From CAYJQO01 sp964372445 (GTDB taxonomy: Bacteria; Patescibacteriota; Minisyncoccia; UBA6257; GWB1-50-10): a stretch of 13,889 bases of DNA. Made by a program: the position numbers and the translations under genes. Positions 5,769-12,681 of the stretch are shown piece after piece (position 1 is the stretch's first letter; the number at the start of each line of letters is the position of its first letter). The DNA is taken from positions 1-13,889 of the forward strand of contig CAYJQO010000017.1 in the NCBI GenBank assembly GCA_964372445.1, given 5' to 3'. The notes under the pieces are model-generated. The model did no database searches. It was given only the letters and a program-made list of their open reading frames with translations, and was not told the DNA's origin.

Positions 5769-6936
5769 GGGAGCGGTGACCAGTCGATGGCTCGGCAGTG
5801 GCTTCGGTTTCCTGAGGCGCTCGAGCGAGCGGTACCTTGTGGCGGAATCAGTAGATCGTCGCTTCGAGGTCACCGCCGCGACGGTGGATCACCTTACCAA
5901 TACCATTCGCATCACCGACCACCGGGAGGTGCGAGACCTTGAAGCGGTGCAGCGTCCATTTCTCAAATCGACTCGACTCGTGGTGGCGCTCGATTCGCAC
6001 CAGGCGACGACGGTTACGGCGGTGGTGACCGTGCACCGTTCGCGGCCACAGGACCTCATTGGAGAGGCAGAGCTCGATGGGCTTACCTTCCGCGCCCTCT
6101 GGGAGTTTCTGAATCGGTATCGCTCCTGGGCGGCCAAGAAGATGGGTTCGAACGAGCTCGATCTGGTGCTCACGGGAACAGAGATTGGAGGCGTCGAGAT
6201 TGATGGGCACAGCGTTTTCAATCCGACCGGGTTCAAGGGGAAGAGGCTTGCCGTACGTCTCTGTGGCACGTTTGTGCCCCGGGCACTCGTCTCACCGCTC
6301 GAGCGTTGGCGTAGGTGGACGCGGAGTTTCCATGTGCTCGAGAACGGGAGTGCGCTCGCCGAGGTGCTCACCGCGGCGAACGAATACCTCGTCCTTGTCA
6401 TGGATACGGCCACCGCTATATACGGCGGTGATGATCGTGAGCGACGCTACGTGGCAGAGCTCCCCTGGGGGTTTGACAAGGTAGCCGCGGCGCTTGCAGC
6501 CGAGTACCGTGTTGCGCCAGAGGAGGCGCGTGCCATGATTGAACGGTACGCGAGCGGTGATGTGTCGGCTCGCGCTGGACGGCTTCTTGACCGCACCATC
6601 CGTGGCGCCTTCGATCAGCTCATTACGCTAGCCAAGCCGGTGCTACGTCAAGGTGCTGCCCCTCGGCGAGCAGCGATACACCTTTCCTTCCGTTTCCCCA
6701 TGCCCACCATGACCTACTTAGAAGAGGAGCTCCGAGCCAAGTCGGGGCTACTGCTCAAGCAGGTGCGTGATCGAGGCATTACCCTTGAAGTGCCGCCGCG
6801 CCTGCGCCTGGAGTTCGAGCCGAAGATTCGAGAAACCACCGTGGCGCTCCTCGTCTACCCGTACCAGCACCCGCAGTACTTGTTCATGAACCAGCTCCTT
6901 CGGCGACGGGCGAAGTGGCTCATTACACTCACCTAG
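5767..6936 (+). CDS. FtsA/PilM-like actin-fold protein, probably not an active ATPase
   Basis: The 389-residue product resembles FtsA and PilM, cytosolic actin-fold proteins that anchor division or pilus machinery at the membrane. The clearest match is VDGHSVFNPTGFKGKRLAV-like sequence at residues 145-163, equivalent to the D-G-x-x-x-x-N-P-x-G-x-x-G segment of the FtsA SHS2 (1C) region. The second phosphate motif, normally DIGGGTTD, is DTATAIYGG (213-221). It is followed by a correctly placed P-W-G-F-D-K and an E-E-A-R helix. The first phosphate motif near residues 23-30 is also lost. I infer a scaffold and not an active ATPase. A start at ATG 5767 follows the remnant (TAATG), but a promoter overlaps it, so GTG 5776 is possible. 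One base separates it from the membrane-protein gene, suggesting a PilM/PilN-like pair. Confidence 0.65.
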   Translation: MGAVTSRWLGSGFGFLRRSSERYLVAESVDRRFEVTAATVDHLTNTIRITDHREVRDLEAVQRPFLKSTRLVVALDSHQATTVTAVVTVHRSRPQDLIGEAELDGLTFRALWEFLNRYRSWAAKKMGSNELDLVLTGTEIGGVEIDGHSVFNPTGFKGKRLAVRLCGTFVPRALVSPLERWRRWTRSFHVLENGSALAEVLTAANEYLVLVMDTATAIYGGDDRERRYVAELPWGFDKVAAALAAEYRVAPEEARAMIERYASGDVSARAGRLLDRTIRGAFDQLITLAKPVLRQGAAPRRAAIHLSFRFPMPTMTYLEEELRAKSGLLLKQVRDRGITLEVPPRLRLEFEPKIRETTVALLVYPYQHPQYLFMNQLLRRRAKWLITLT

Positions 6937-6937
6937 C

Positions 6938-8569
6938 ATGAAAGCGGAGAAAAAAATATTCATTGATCGGCGTGATACCCTCGAGGGGGTGATCAGCCGC
7001 ATCGGCGCTACGGCCGCTGAACGCATTATCCTGAATATACCCCGCGACGCAGCGGTTGGATCGTCGGTCAGCAATTTTCATACCCTGAAGGAAAAATGTG
7101 CGAGCGGCCAGAAAGAGCTCATCGTTGAATCGGTGGATGATCATATTCTCGAGCTTGCCGCGCTTGCCCGCGTGGGCGCCGTGAATCCAATATTCCGCAC
7201 CCGCGAGCGGGCTGTTTCCGATATTATACCGCGCGCTGCAAAGACGGTTCGGCCGCACCCGCTTCCCGAGCGACACGAGGAACGTCCGGTACCGGGGGTG
7301 CCGCCGGTTGCTGCTGCGATTCGGCCAGAGCGTATCGATGCGCTCGTCCATCATCTGCCGCCCCGTGACGCAGTGGTGAAAGTTGAGCGCCATGCCCGAC
7401 CTCGTGGCAAGCTGCTCCTTCGCTGGGCCACCGCCACCGCTGCCGTGGCGGTAGTTGCCGCCGCAGCGTACGGGCTAGCGGCATGGGTGCTCCCGCGAGC
7501 TACCGTGACGCTCGTGGTACGGCAGGTTCCGGTTGCGGTTGGGGAAACGGTGAGCGTCAAGGACAAGGTTCAATCGGTAGACGTGAGCGGATCCCAGGTG
7601 GTGCTCCCCGGTGAGCTCCTGGTTGCTACAAAGAACGCAGCGGTACCGTTTTCTGCCAGCGGTCGCGACACGATCTCGACGAAGGCTACCGGGACGCTCG
7701 TCATCTCCAATGGGTTCAGCACCGAATCTCAGGTTCTGGTGGCCACGACGCGGTTCGAATCGCCCGAGCGCAAGGTTTTTCGCTTGGTGGGGCGTGTGAC
7801 GGTACCTGGCGCTACCTCAGCCGGTGATAAAATCCAGCCATCAACGATCCGGGTGGCCGTGGTGGCTGACCAGGTCGGTGAATCGTACAACGTTGGCTCG
7901 TCCACGGGGTGGCGCATCCCCGGGTTCCAGGGCACGCCGAAGTATGAAGGCTTCTCTGCTGCGGCAACCGAGCCGATGACCGGCGGATCAAGCGGCGAGC
8001 GCCCCGTGCCAACTCCTGCCGATCTTGCGGCGGCCAAGCAACGGCTCCGGGAGATCCTCCGCGATGCGCTCGAGAGTCAAATGTCGGTGCTCCTCTTGGA
8101 CCGGTTCTCGTTGCTGGATGGCGCATCTGGGTTCACCATGCTCCAGGAGCAGGTGCAGCAGCAACCCAACGATGCCGCGAGCTACAGCATATTCGGTGAA
8201 GCCGAGATGCGGAAGCTAGTGTTCGATACGTCCATGTTCAAGAACGCCATCGTAAAGAAGGTTGCAGGGCAGGTCGACCTAGCAGCCGAACCTGAGCCAA
8301 AGGTGCGAGCGTTCAATGTGGTGCCCTTGGCACCACAGGTGAACCTCCGGGATGGGGCCATGACGTTCACCGCAACCGGCTCGATCATTTTCGAAGCGCC
8401 CGTGGATGTGGAAGGGTTCAAGCAGAGTTTGCTCGGGACCGATGAGGCGACGCTCCGTGCCAAGGCGCTCGCCATTTCTGGGCTGGAACGGGTACAGGTG
8501 TCACTCTGGCCGTTCTGGGTGAGCCGGGTGCCGGAGAATCCAGCGAAGGTGGAGGTGGTGGTGCGGTAG
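6938..8569 (+). CDS. Bitopic membrane protein, CPR 'baseplate J-like' family
   Basis: The 543-residue protein has a cytosolic part (1-157), one transmembrane helix at about 161-185 (an Ala/Val-rich run ending AAWVLP), and a large outer part of beta-rich character. The N-terminal domain contains RIILNIPRDAAVGSSVSNFH and VDDHILELAALARVGAV, as in a family common in CPR genomes that is often labelled baseplate J-like. The outer part carries ATGTLVISNGFST, LVATTRFES and VTVPGA, and further on GFQGTPKYEGF and MTGG, which match that family. The actual role is unknown. It starts two bases after the FtsA-like stop with no ribosome site, so the two genes are almost certainly one transcription unit. I infer an envelope complex. 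A real phage baseplate is unlikely, as no phage genes are near. Confidence 0.7.
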   Translation: MKAEKKIFIDRRDTLEGVISRIGATAAERIILNIPRDAAVGSSVSNFHTLKEKCASGQKELIVESVDDHILELAALARVGAVNPIFRTRERAVSDIIPRAAKTVRPHPLPERHEERPVPGVPPVAAAIRPERIDALVHHLPPRDAVVKVERHARPRGKLLLRWATATAAVAVVAAAAYGLAAWVLPRATVTLVVRQVPVAVGETVSVKDKVQSVDVSGSQVVLPGELLVATKNAAVPFSASGRDTISTKATGTLVISNGFSTESQVLVATTRFESPERKVFRLVGRVTVPGATSAGDKIQPSTIRVAVVADQVGESYNVGSSTGWRIPGFQGTPKYEGFSAAATEPMTGGSSGERPVPTPADLAAAKQRLREILRDALESQMSVLLLDRFSLLDGASGFTMLQEQVQQQPNDAASYSIFGEAEMRKLVFDTSMFKNAIVKKVAGQVDLAAEPEPKVRAFNVVPLAPQVNLRDGAMTFTATGSIIFEAPVDVEGFKQSLLGTDEATLRAKALAISGLERVQVSLWPFWVSRVPENPAKVEVVVR

Positions 8570-8585
8570 CTACACCGGTTGGGTC

Positions 8586-8614
8586 TTGACGATCCCCAAG
8601 AAGCCGTGTACCAT
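8586..8614 (+). promoter_or_regulatory. Sigma-70-type promoter of infA
   Basis: TTGACG (8586-8591) and TACCAT (8609-8614) are separated by exactly 17 bp. The predicted start is near 8621, giving a leader of about 27 nt before infA. This is the best -35/-10 pair in the window. Confidence 0.6.
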
Positions 8615-8647
8615 CAAACTGTTTACAGCTACGACCAGCAGCCATAA

Positions 8648-8869
8648 ATGCCACCGGATCCACGAGCCGTACGGGTTGAGGGAATCGTGATAGAAGCGTT
8701 GCCAGGTCTGCACTTCAAGGTACGGCTGCGGGAGGGGGACCAGGAGGTGAACGCGCACCTTGCGGGAAAGCTGAAGCTGAACCGGATTCGAGTGATCCCC
8801 GGCGACCGAGTGCTGGTTGAAATGACGCCGTACGATGAGGCCCGCGGGCGCATCGTCCGACGGCTGTGA
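8648..8869 (+). CDS. infA: Translation initiation factor IF-1
   Basis: The 73-residue product is a complete S1/OB-fold IF-1, which binds the 30S A site during initiation. It shows VEGIVIEALPGLHFKVRL, then VNAHLAGKLKLNRIRVIPGD and the ending MTPYDEARGRIVRRL, all standard for the family. The N-terminus MPPDPRAV replaces the usual MAKED. The ATG at 8648 is the only one that fits, and there is no Shine-Dalgarno sequence before it. Unlike most bacteria, where infA follows secY, adk and map, it comes after the bitopic membrane-protein gene. It has its own promoter and a terminator just after it, so it appears to be transcribed alone. Confidence 0.95.
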   Translation: MPPDPRAVRVEGIVIEALPGLHFKVRLREGDQEVNAHLAGKLKLNRIRVIPGDRVLVEMTPYDEARGRIVRRL

Positions 8870-8873
8870 CACG

Positions 8874-8891
8874 GGTGCCAATACCGGCACC
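8874..8891 (+). other. Hairpin between infA and its terminator
   Basis: GGTGCC and GGCACC form a perfect 6-bp stem around AATACC, starting 5 bases after the infA stop. It may shield the 3' end of the infA mRNA; the actual terminator follows a few bases later. Confidence 0.5.
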
Positions 8892-8896
8892 AGATG

Positions 8897-8917
8897 ACGC
8901 CTGAGGCGTTTTTATTT
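8897..8917 (+). terminator. Rho-independent terminator after infA
   Basis: ACGCC-TGA-GGCGT is a perfect 5-bp stem with a 3-nt loop, running into TTTTATTT. The stem is short, but the stem plus T-tract form is clear. It separates infA from rpmJ and the rest of the ribosomal operon. Confidence 0.7.
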
Positions 8918-8931
8918 CTCTTCTACCATGA

Positions 8932-9044
8932 ATCCCGTTAGAAAATCGGAAGGTGGTGCAGTTGTGTCGCAAGGGCCACGAACCGCCCGAGAGCGCCACG
9001 TATTTATATTTGGAAAGTCGCGTTGTTTAATTTTCTAACGGGAT
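8932..9044. repeat. 113-bp element with 15-bp perfect inverted repeats, overlapping the rpmJ start
   Basis: ATCCCGTTAGAAAAT (8932-8946) is the exact reverse complement of 9030-9044. The right arm ends in the first two bases of the rpmJ ATG. The inner 83 bp go from GC-rich to AT-rich. A 36-codon frame (8928-9038, MNPVRKSEGG...) spans the element, but it lacks known similarity and is probably incidental. I recall units with these ends being frequent in CPR genomes, which would make this an insertion; that is memory and needs a search. A folding mRNA leader is the other reading. Confidence 0.65.
9003..9031 (+). promoter_or_regulatory. Possible promoter of the rpmJ operon
   Basis: TTTATA (9003-9008) and TTTAAT (9026-9031) are 17 bp apart, matching the consensus at 4 of 6 and 5 of 6 positions. 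Transcription would begin near 9038, leaving only about 5 nt before the rpmJ start. A promoter is needed here because a terminator lies just upstream. It falls within the repeat element. Confidence 0.35.
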
Positions 9045-9156
9045 GAAGGTTCGCTCATCGGTGAAACGGATCTGCGGAAGCTGCAAGGTAGTCCGTCGCA
9101 AGGGACGGGTGCATGTCCTTTGCGTGAACAAGAAGCACAAGCAGCGACAGGGGTAG
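9043..9156 (+). CDS. rpmJ: 50S ribosomal protein bL36
   Basis: The 37-residue protein MKVRSSVKRICGSCKVVRRK... is the zinc-binding form of bL36, in the large subunit. The four ligands C11, C14, C27 and H32 are all present, in the order CGSC, LCVNKKH. Its length is typical. It is the first gene of the operon after the infA terminator. The start codon overlaps the right arm of a 15-bp inverted repeat and has no Shine-Dalgarno sequence, so initiation may depend on a near-leaderless mRNA or may be limited by folding of that repeat. One base separates its stop from rpsM. Confidence 0.95.
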   Translation: MKVRSSVKRICGSCKVVRRKGRVHVLCVNKKHKQRQG

Positions 9157-9157
9157 C

Positions 9158-9541
9158 ATGCGGGTAATCGGAGTCAACATACCTGATGCCAAGAAGGTCA
9201 CCGTAGCCCTGACCTACCTCTACGGGGTTGGGTTGGTGAACGCGGCCCGCATCATCGTCGCAACCGGCATCAATCCGTCGAAGCGAGCCAAGGAGCTCAC
9301 CGCGGATGAGGTGAACAAGATCCAAACGTACATTGAGTCCCACTACAAGGTTGAGGGAGAGCTCCGACAGGTGGTTCGCCAGAACATCAACCGCCTGAAG
9401 GAGATCAAGGCGTACCGAGGCGTGCGCCATATGCGGCGCCTACCGGTTCACGGGCAGCGGACGAAAACTAATTCACGAACCGTGCGTGGCAACGTTCGCA
9501 AGACCGCAGGGAGCGGTCGGCGCAAGGTGGAGCTGAAGTAA
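9158..9541 (+). CDS. rpsM: 30S ribosomal protein uS13
   Basis: The 127-residue protein is uS13 from the head of the small subunit, which contacts the P-site tRNA and the B1 bridges. It begins MRVIGVNIPDAKKVTVALTY and has YGVGLVNAARII as its helix-turn motif. It ends with the conserved RGVRH, LPVHGQRTKTNSRT and a lysine/arginine-rich tail. Length and domain order are normal. The RHRRGLPVRG pattern usual in the family reads RHMRRLPVHG here, a small change in the rRNA-binding loop. The ATG at 9158 follows rpmJ by one base. A short run of G before it is the nearest thing to a ribosome site. Confidence 0.95.
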   Translation: MRVIGVNIPDAKKVTVALTYLYGVGLVNAARIIVATGINPSKRAKELTADEVNKIQTYIESHYKVEGELRQVVRQNINRLKEIKAYRGVRHMRRLPVHGQRTKTNSRTVRGNVRKTAGSGRRKVELK

Positions 9542-9547
9542 ACCGGT

Positions 9548-10006
9548 ATGGGAAAGAAAAAAATAGCACAAAAGACGCAGGAGGTGCCCAAGGAACCAGT
9601 AGCCCACCCGAAGGGTGCTACCGCGAACAAGGCTGAATCAGGGTCGGGCTCGAAGCTTCGGCTCGAGAACGGTCGGATCTACGTGCACGCGTCCTACAAC
9701 AACACGATGGTAACCGTCACCGACCCGCAGGGAAAGGTGGTCGCATGGCTCTCGGCTGGATCGCTGGGGTTCTCCGGGCCCAAGAAGGCAACTCCGTTTG
9801 CAGCGTCGAAGGTTGCCGAGGCTATCGTTGAAAAGGTGCGTCGGTCTGGCCCGGTGAATGTGGATGTGTTCGTGAACGGCGTCGGGCGAGGGCGTGATTC
9901 CGCCGTTCGCTCACTTGCGGCACGTGGGTTCAATATTCTCTCCATCAGGGACGTTACACCCGTGCCGCACAATGGGCCAAGGCCGCGGAAGGTACGGCGG
10001 GTATAG
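9548..10006 (+). CDS. rpsK: 30S ribosomal protein uS11
   Basis: The 152-residue product is uS11 of the small-subunit platform. The core begins near residue 36 with RLENGRIYVHASYNNTMVTV and contains GFSGPKKATPFAAS, VNVDVFVNGVGRGRDSAVRS and the ending VTPVPHNGPRPRKVRRV. About 30 residues at the N-terminus (MGKKKIAQKTQEVPKEPV..., low complexity, Lys/Ala/Pro-rich) go beyond the usual start. The extension is in frame and the ATG at 9548 is the first available after rpsM (6-nt gap), so it is probably real. In most bacteria this tail is shorter. There is no clear ribosome site. Confidence 0.95.
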   Translation: MGKKKIAQKTQEVPKEPVAHPKGATANKAESGSGSKLRLENGRIYVHASYNNTMVTVTDPQGKVVAWLSAGSLGFSGPKKATPFAASKVAEAIVEKVRRSGPVNVDVFVNGVGRGRDSAVRSLAARGFNILSIRDVTPVPHNGPRPRKVRRV

Positions 10007-10029
10007 TTTCCTACGGCAGAGCAGCCACC

Positions 10030-10626
10030 ATGAAACGGATAACCGAAAAAAGAGAACGATCACTCGGCGTCAAGCTTTTCGTGAAGGCGGAGCGGTGTAA
10101 CTCTCCGAAGTGCGTGACCGTGCGTCGGCCGCAGCGGCCTGGCCAGCACGGTCAGCGCCGCACCACCGTGAGCGAGTACAGCCGGCAGCTTCACGAGAAA
10201 CAGAAAATTCAGGCGTACTACGGTTTGAATAACACCCAGATGCGAAAGCTCTTCCAAAGCGCGGCGGGGAATGTAATCGTTGCCCTCGAGCACCGGCTTG
10301 ATCAGGTGGTGTTCCGCCTTGGGCTGGCGGCTTCCCCGCGTATTGCGCGCCAGTTCATCTCCCACGGGCACATTGCGGTGAATAGCCGGAAGATGACCAT
10401 TTCGTCGTACCGTGTTAAAATTGGAGACACCGTTAGCATCAGGCTGGAGTCACGCGGGTTGAAAACGTTCGAAGATATCCACGTTCGGCTGAAGCAGTAC
10501 GAACCACCGTCGTGGCTCGAGCTCAATCGGGAAGCGTTGCAGGGGAAATGCCGTGCCCCCGTAACCTCGACCGATGCACAGTTCCCCTTCGATGCCAGCC
10601 TAGTGGGACAATTCTACTCACGGTAA
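10030..10626 (+). CDS. rpsD: 30S ribosomal protein uS4
   Basis: The 198-residue uS4 is a primary 16S rRNA binder that starts small-subunit assembly. GVKLFVKAERCNSPKC is followed by RPGQHGQRR, then YYGLNNTQMRKLF and an S4 RNA-binding domain at roughly 88-150 (LEHRLDQVVFRLGLA, ARQFISHGHIAVNSRKM, SYRVKIGD). Only the second cysteine pair of the zinc-type N-terminus remains (C23 and C28). The first ten or so residues with the other CxxC are missing, so a complete four-cysteine zinc site cannot form. The upstream gap to rpsK is 23 nt and offers no longer start. The loss is therefore real or a lineage trait. Confidence 0.95.
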   Translation: MKRITEKRERSLGVKLFVKAERCNSPKCVTVRRPQRPGQHGQRRTTVSEYSRQLHEKQKIQAYYGLNNTQMRKLFQSAAGNVIVALEHRLDQVVFRLGLAASPRIARQFISHGHIAVNSRKMTISSYRVKIGDTVSIRLESRGLKTFEDIHVRLKQYEPPSWLELNREALQGKCRAPVTSTDAQFPFDASLVGQFYSR

Positions 10627-10644
10627 GCCTAACGCTAGCACACT

Positions 10645-11391
10645 ATGAAATACACACATCTCAGCGAAACCGTTTCAATAAAGAAGGTCTCCGAGGAGGG
10701 GAGTCGTGGTGAGTTCCACGTTGAAGGGCTCTACACGGGTTACGGAACGACGCTCGGCAACGCGCTCCGGCGCGCCCTGCTCTCGTCGCTCCCCGGAGCG
10801 GCCATTACCCAGATTAAGGTAAAGGGAGTTGACCATGAGTTTTCGACCATCGCCGGAATGGTTGAGGACGTGCTGGAGTTTTCCTTAAACCTCAAGAAGG
10901 CGCGCTTTCACTTCCTCGCCGAAGAGCCACAGGTGCTCACCCTCCACGTCAAGGGCGATCAGGAGGTAACCGCGGCGGATATCCAGTCAAACACGTTTGT
11001 CCAGGTGGTGAACAGAGATCTCCACCTAGCCACCCTTTCGAAGAAAGGCGCCGAGCTAGATATGGAGCTCACCGTAGAGAAAGGCCTCGGCTACGTACCC
11101 TCAGAGGCTCGCCGGCTGGAGCGTTTACCGGTCGGCACGGTCGTCTTGGATGCTATCTTTTCTCCGGTGGCTCGGGTTTCCTTCACCGTAGAGAACATGC
11201 GTGTCGGAGAACGAACCGACTACGATCGCCTAAAAATTGAGATAGAGACCGACGGTTCCATTAGCCCGTCGGAAGCAATGCACAAGGCCGGGAATATTCT
11301 CAGGGACCACTTTGAGAAGGTAGCCTCGATGGAGGTAACGAAGGTCGAGCTGCCGTTGGTGGCCAAGGAAACGAAGCGTAAGAAGCGGTAG
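10645..11391 (+). CDS. rpoA: RNA polymerase alpha subunit lacking the C-terminal domain
   Basis: The 248-residue protein has the complete N-terminal dimerisation and assembly part of alpha: VEGLYTGYGTTLGNALRRAL near residue 27, then SSLPGAAITQIKVKGVDHEF, VEDVLEFSLNLK, and GLGYVPSEARR with the following PVGTVVLDAIFSPV, ending in NMRVGERTDYDRLKIEIET and HKAGNILRDHF. The usual linker and alpha-CTD (helix-hairpin-helix, about 80 residues that contact UP elements and activators) are absent. It ends LPLVAKETKRKKR. The next start, rplQ, is 14 nt on, so no separated CTD lies downstream. Common alpha length is 310-330. Promoters here presumably cannot use UP-element contacts. Confidence 0.95.
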   Translation: MKYTHLSETVSIKKVSEEGSRGEFHVEGLYTGYGTTLGNALRRALLSSLPGAAITQIKVKGVDHEFSTIAGMVEDVLEFSLNLKKARFHFLAEEPQVLTLHVKGDQEVTAADIQSNTFVQVVNRDLHLATLSKKGAELDMELTVEKGLGYVPSEARRLERLPVGTVVLDAIFSPVARVSFTVENMRVGERTDYDRLKIEIETDGSISPSEAMHKAGNILRDHFEKVASMEVTKVELPLVAKETKRKKR

Positions 11392-11405
11392 CGCGCAATC
11401 GACCC

Positions 11406-11756
11406 ATGCGGCACCGTAAGCAGGGGCGAAAGTTTGGGTTGCGTCGCGGGCAGCGACGGGCGTTCCTCCGCAACCTGTCGGTGAACCTCATCCGCCACGG
11501 ATCAATCGTAACCACCGAGGCCCGTGCCAAGGAGCTCCGCCGGTTTGCCGAGCGTCTGGTTACCTATGGAAAGCGACAGGATCTTGCTGCGCTCCGCCTG
11601 CTCCGGCAGCACCTGCCGCAGGTGGCGGCGTACAAAATGTACCATGAGATCGCGCCGCGGTACGCCGATCGCCGGGGCGGGTACACGAGGGTGGTGAAAC
11701 GTGCGGCGGTTCGGCAGCACGACGGATCGAAGATGGCAACGATATCGTTCACCTGA
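11406..11756 (+). CDS. rplQ: 50S ribosomal protein bL17
   Basis: The 116-residue bL17 sits near the tunnel exit of the large subunit. It opens with MRHRKQGRKFGLRRGQRRAF and continues LSVNLIRHGSIVTTEARAKELRRFAERLVT, as expected. It closes with GGYTRVVKRAAVRQHDGSKMATISFT, a full normal C-terminus. Gene order rpoA-rplQ is the standard one. The start at 11406 is 14 nt after rpoA and is not preceded by a Shine-Dalgarno sequence (CGACCCATG). It is 4 nt before rplM. Confidence 0.95.
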   Translation: MRHRKQGRKFGLRRGQRRAFLRNLSVNLIRHGSIVTTEARAKELRRFAERLVTYGKRQDLAALRLLRQHLPQVAAYKMYHEIAPRYADRRGGYTRVVKRAAVRQHDGSKMATISFT

Positions 11757-11760
11757 AGCC

Positions 11761-12102
11761 ATGGACTACGTCATTGACGCGAAGCACAAGCGGCTGGGGC
11801 GGGTTGCCTCGGAAATTGCGGTGATCCTGCAGGGTAAACACCAGGCAACGTACGACCCCCGCCTCTCCGGATCTGATCGCGTGATCGTAAAAAACGTTCG
11901 CGCCATAACCGTAAGCGGGAGCAAGGATGTACAGAAGTTTTACTATCGCCACGCGGGGCCACTCGGCCATCTGAAGGTTCGGCGGTACCGAGAAGCGTTT
12001 GCCAAGAAACCCCACTGGGTGCTGCGGCATGCGGTCAGCCTCATGCTCCCTAAGAACCGGCTCCGCGCGAAGCGGCTCCGGCGGCTCATGATGGATAATT
12101 AA
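11761..12102 (+). CDS. rplM: 50S ribosomal protein uL13
   Basis: The 113-residue uL13 is an early assembly protein of the large subunit. It shows YVIDAKHKRLGRVASEIAVI, LQGKHQATYDP, IVKNVRAITVSGSK, KFYYRHAGPLGHLK and the MLPKNRLRAKRLRRL signature. It ends soon after, about 25-30 residues shorter than the usual uL13 of around 140, lacking the C-terminal tail. The ATG at 11761, the family start (MDYVIDA), is preferred to an upstream frame. It lies 4 nt after rplQ and 11 nt before rpsI. Confidence 0.95.
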   Translation: MDYVIDAKHKRLGRVASEIAVILQGKHQATYDPRLSGSDRVIVKNVRAITVSGSKDVQKFYYRHAGPLGHLKVRRYREAFAKKPHWVLRHAVSLMLPKNRLRAKRLRRLMMDN

Positions 12103-12113
12103 CAGCCTAACTT

Positions 12114-12590
12114 ATGGTACGCAAACAGGCGCACCCCAAGGTGGCACGGAGTGTGAAGGCGTCAAAGCCCGCCGTCGCGGGCGTTCGCTCGCGGTACGTT
12201 GAGGCAATCGGCCGGCGGAAAACCGCGGTGGCGCAGGTGCGGCTCTACGACGGGAAGACTGGTGCCGAGGTTCCGGCGGGGGTCCACGTGAATGGTCAGA
12301 TGCTCACCCGCTACTTTCCTCTCCCGAAGCACCGGCAGGTGGTGCTCGCCCCGTTCGCGGTGCTCTCCCTCAAGGATTACCGGGTGACCGTGAAGGTGGG
12401 CGGCGGCGGCACCGGCGCCCAGGCCGAAGCGGTTCGGCTCGGCATCGCCCGCGCCCTGGTTGCCTCGGACCCGTCGCTCCGCCCGCGCCTCAAGGCGCAC
12501 GGCTACCTCACGCGCGATCCGCGCATGGTGGAACGTAAGAAGCCAGGCTTGAGAAAAGCACGGCGGCCACAGCAATGGAGAAAGCGGTAG
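12114..12590 (+). CDS. rpsI: 30S ribosomal protein uS9
   Basis: The 158-residue uS9 has its C-terminal tail reaching the P site in the small subunit. The core runs from YVEAIGRRKTAVAQVRLY (about 28) through VHVNGQMLTRYF, VKVGGGGTGAQAEAVRLGIARAL and the tail DPRMVERKKPGLRKARRPQQ, ending WRKR. The terminal Lys-Arg that touches tRNA is kept. About 26 extra basic residues precede the core, as in some CPR homologues. The ATG at 12114 is the first after rplM (11-nt gap), so the extension is likely translated. No hairpin with a T-tract follows, and the next gene has its own promoter. Confidence 0.95.
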   Translation: MVRKQAHPKVARSVKASKPAVAGVRSRYVEAIGRRKTAVAQVRLYDGKTGAEVPAGVHVNGQMLTRYFPLPKHRQVVLAPFAVLSLKDYRVTVKVGGGGTGAQAEAVRLGIARALVASDPSLRPRLKAHGYLTRDPRMVERKKPGLRKARRPQQWRKR

Positions 12591-12599
12591 CTTCCGACT

Positions 12600-12629
12600 T
12601 TGCGGATACCACCTGCTAGTTGCTACAAT
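12600..12629 (+). promoter_or_regulatory. Promoter of the binding-protein gene
   Basis: TGC-TACAAT supplies an extended -10 (12624-12629). TTGCGG (12600-12605) lies 18 bp upstream as a -35. Transcription would start near 12636, giving a leader of about 45 nt with GGGAAAGG and GAAGGTGAG, both too far from the ATG (about 20 nt or more) to be standard ribosome sites. Confidence 0.5.
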
Positions 12630-12681
12630 TTTGGTACAACCCAAACCGGGAAAGGTCGAAGGTGAGTAGTATAGATTTGCT

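Noticed and set aside
6938..8569. Phage tail or contractile injection system
   Set aside because: The baseplate J label is a family name only; there is a transmembrane helix and no sheath, tube or spike gene nearby.
8928..9038. 36-codon frame MNPVRKSEGG... as a gene
   Set aside because: It coincides with the inverted-repeat element, has no ribosome site and no recognised similarity; treated as a by-product of the repeat.
10645..11405. Frameshifted alpha C-terminal domain after rpoA
   Set aside because: Only 14 nt separate rpoA from rplQ and no helix-hairpin-helix sequence is found in any frame there.
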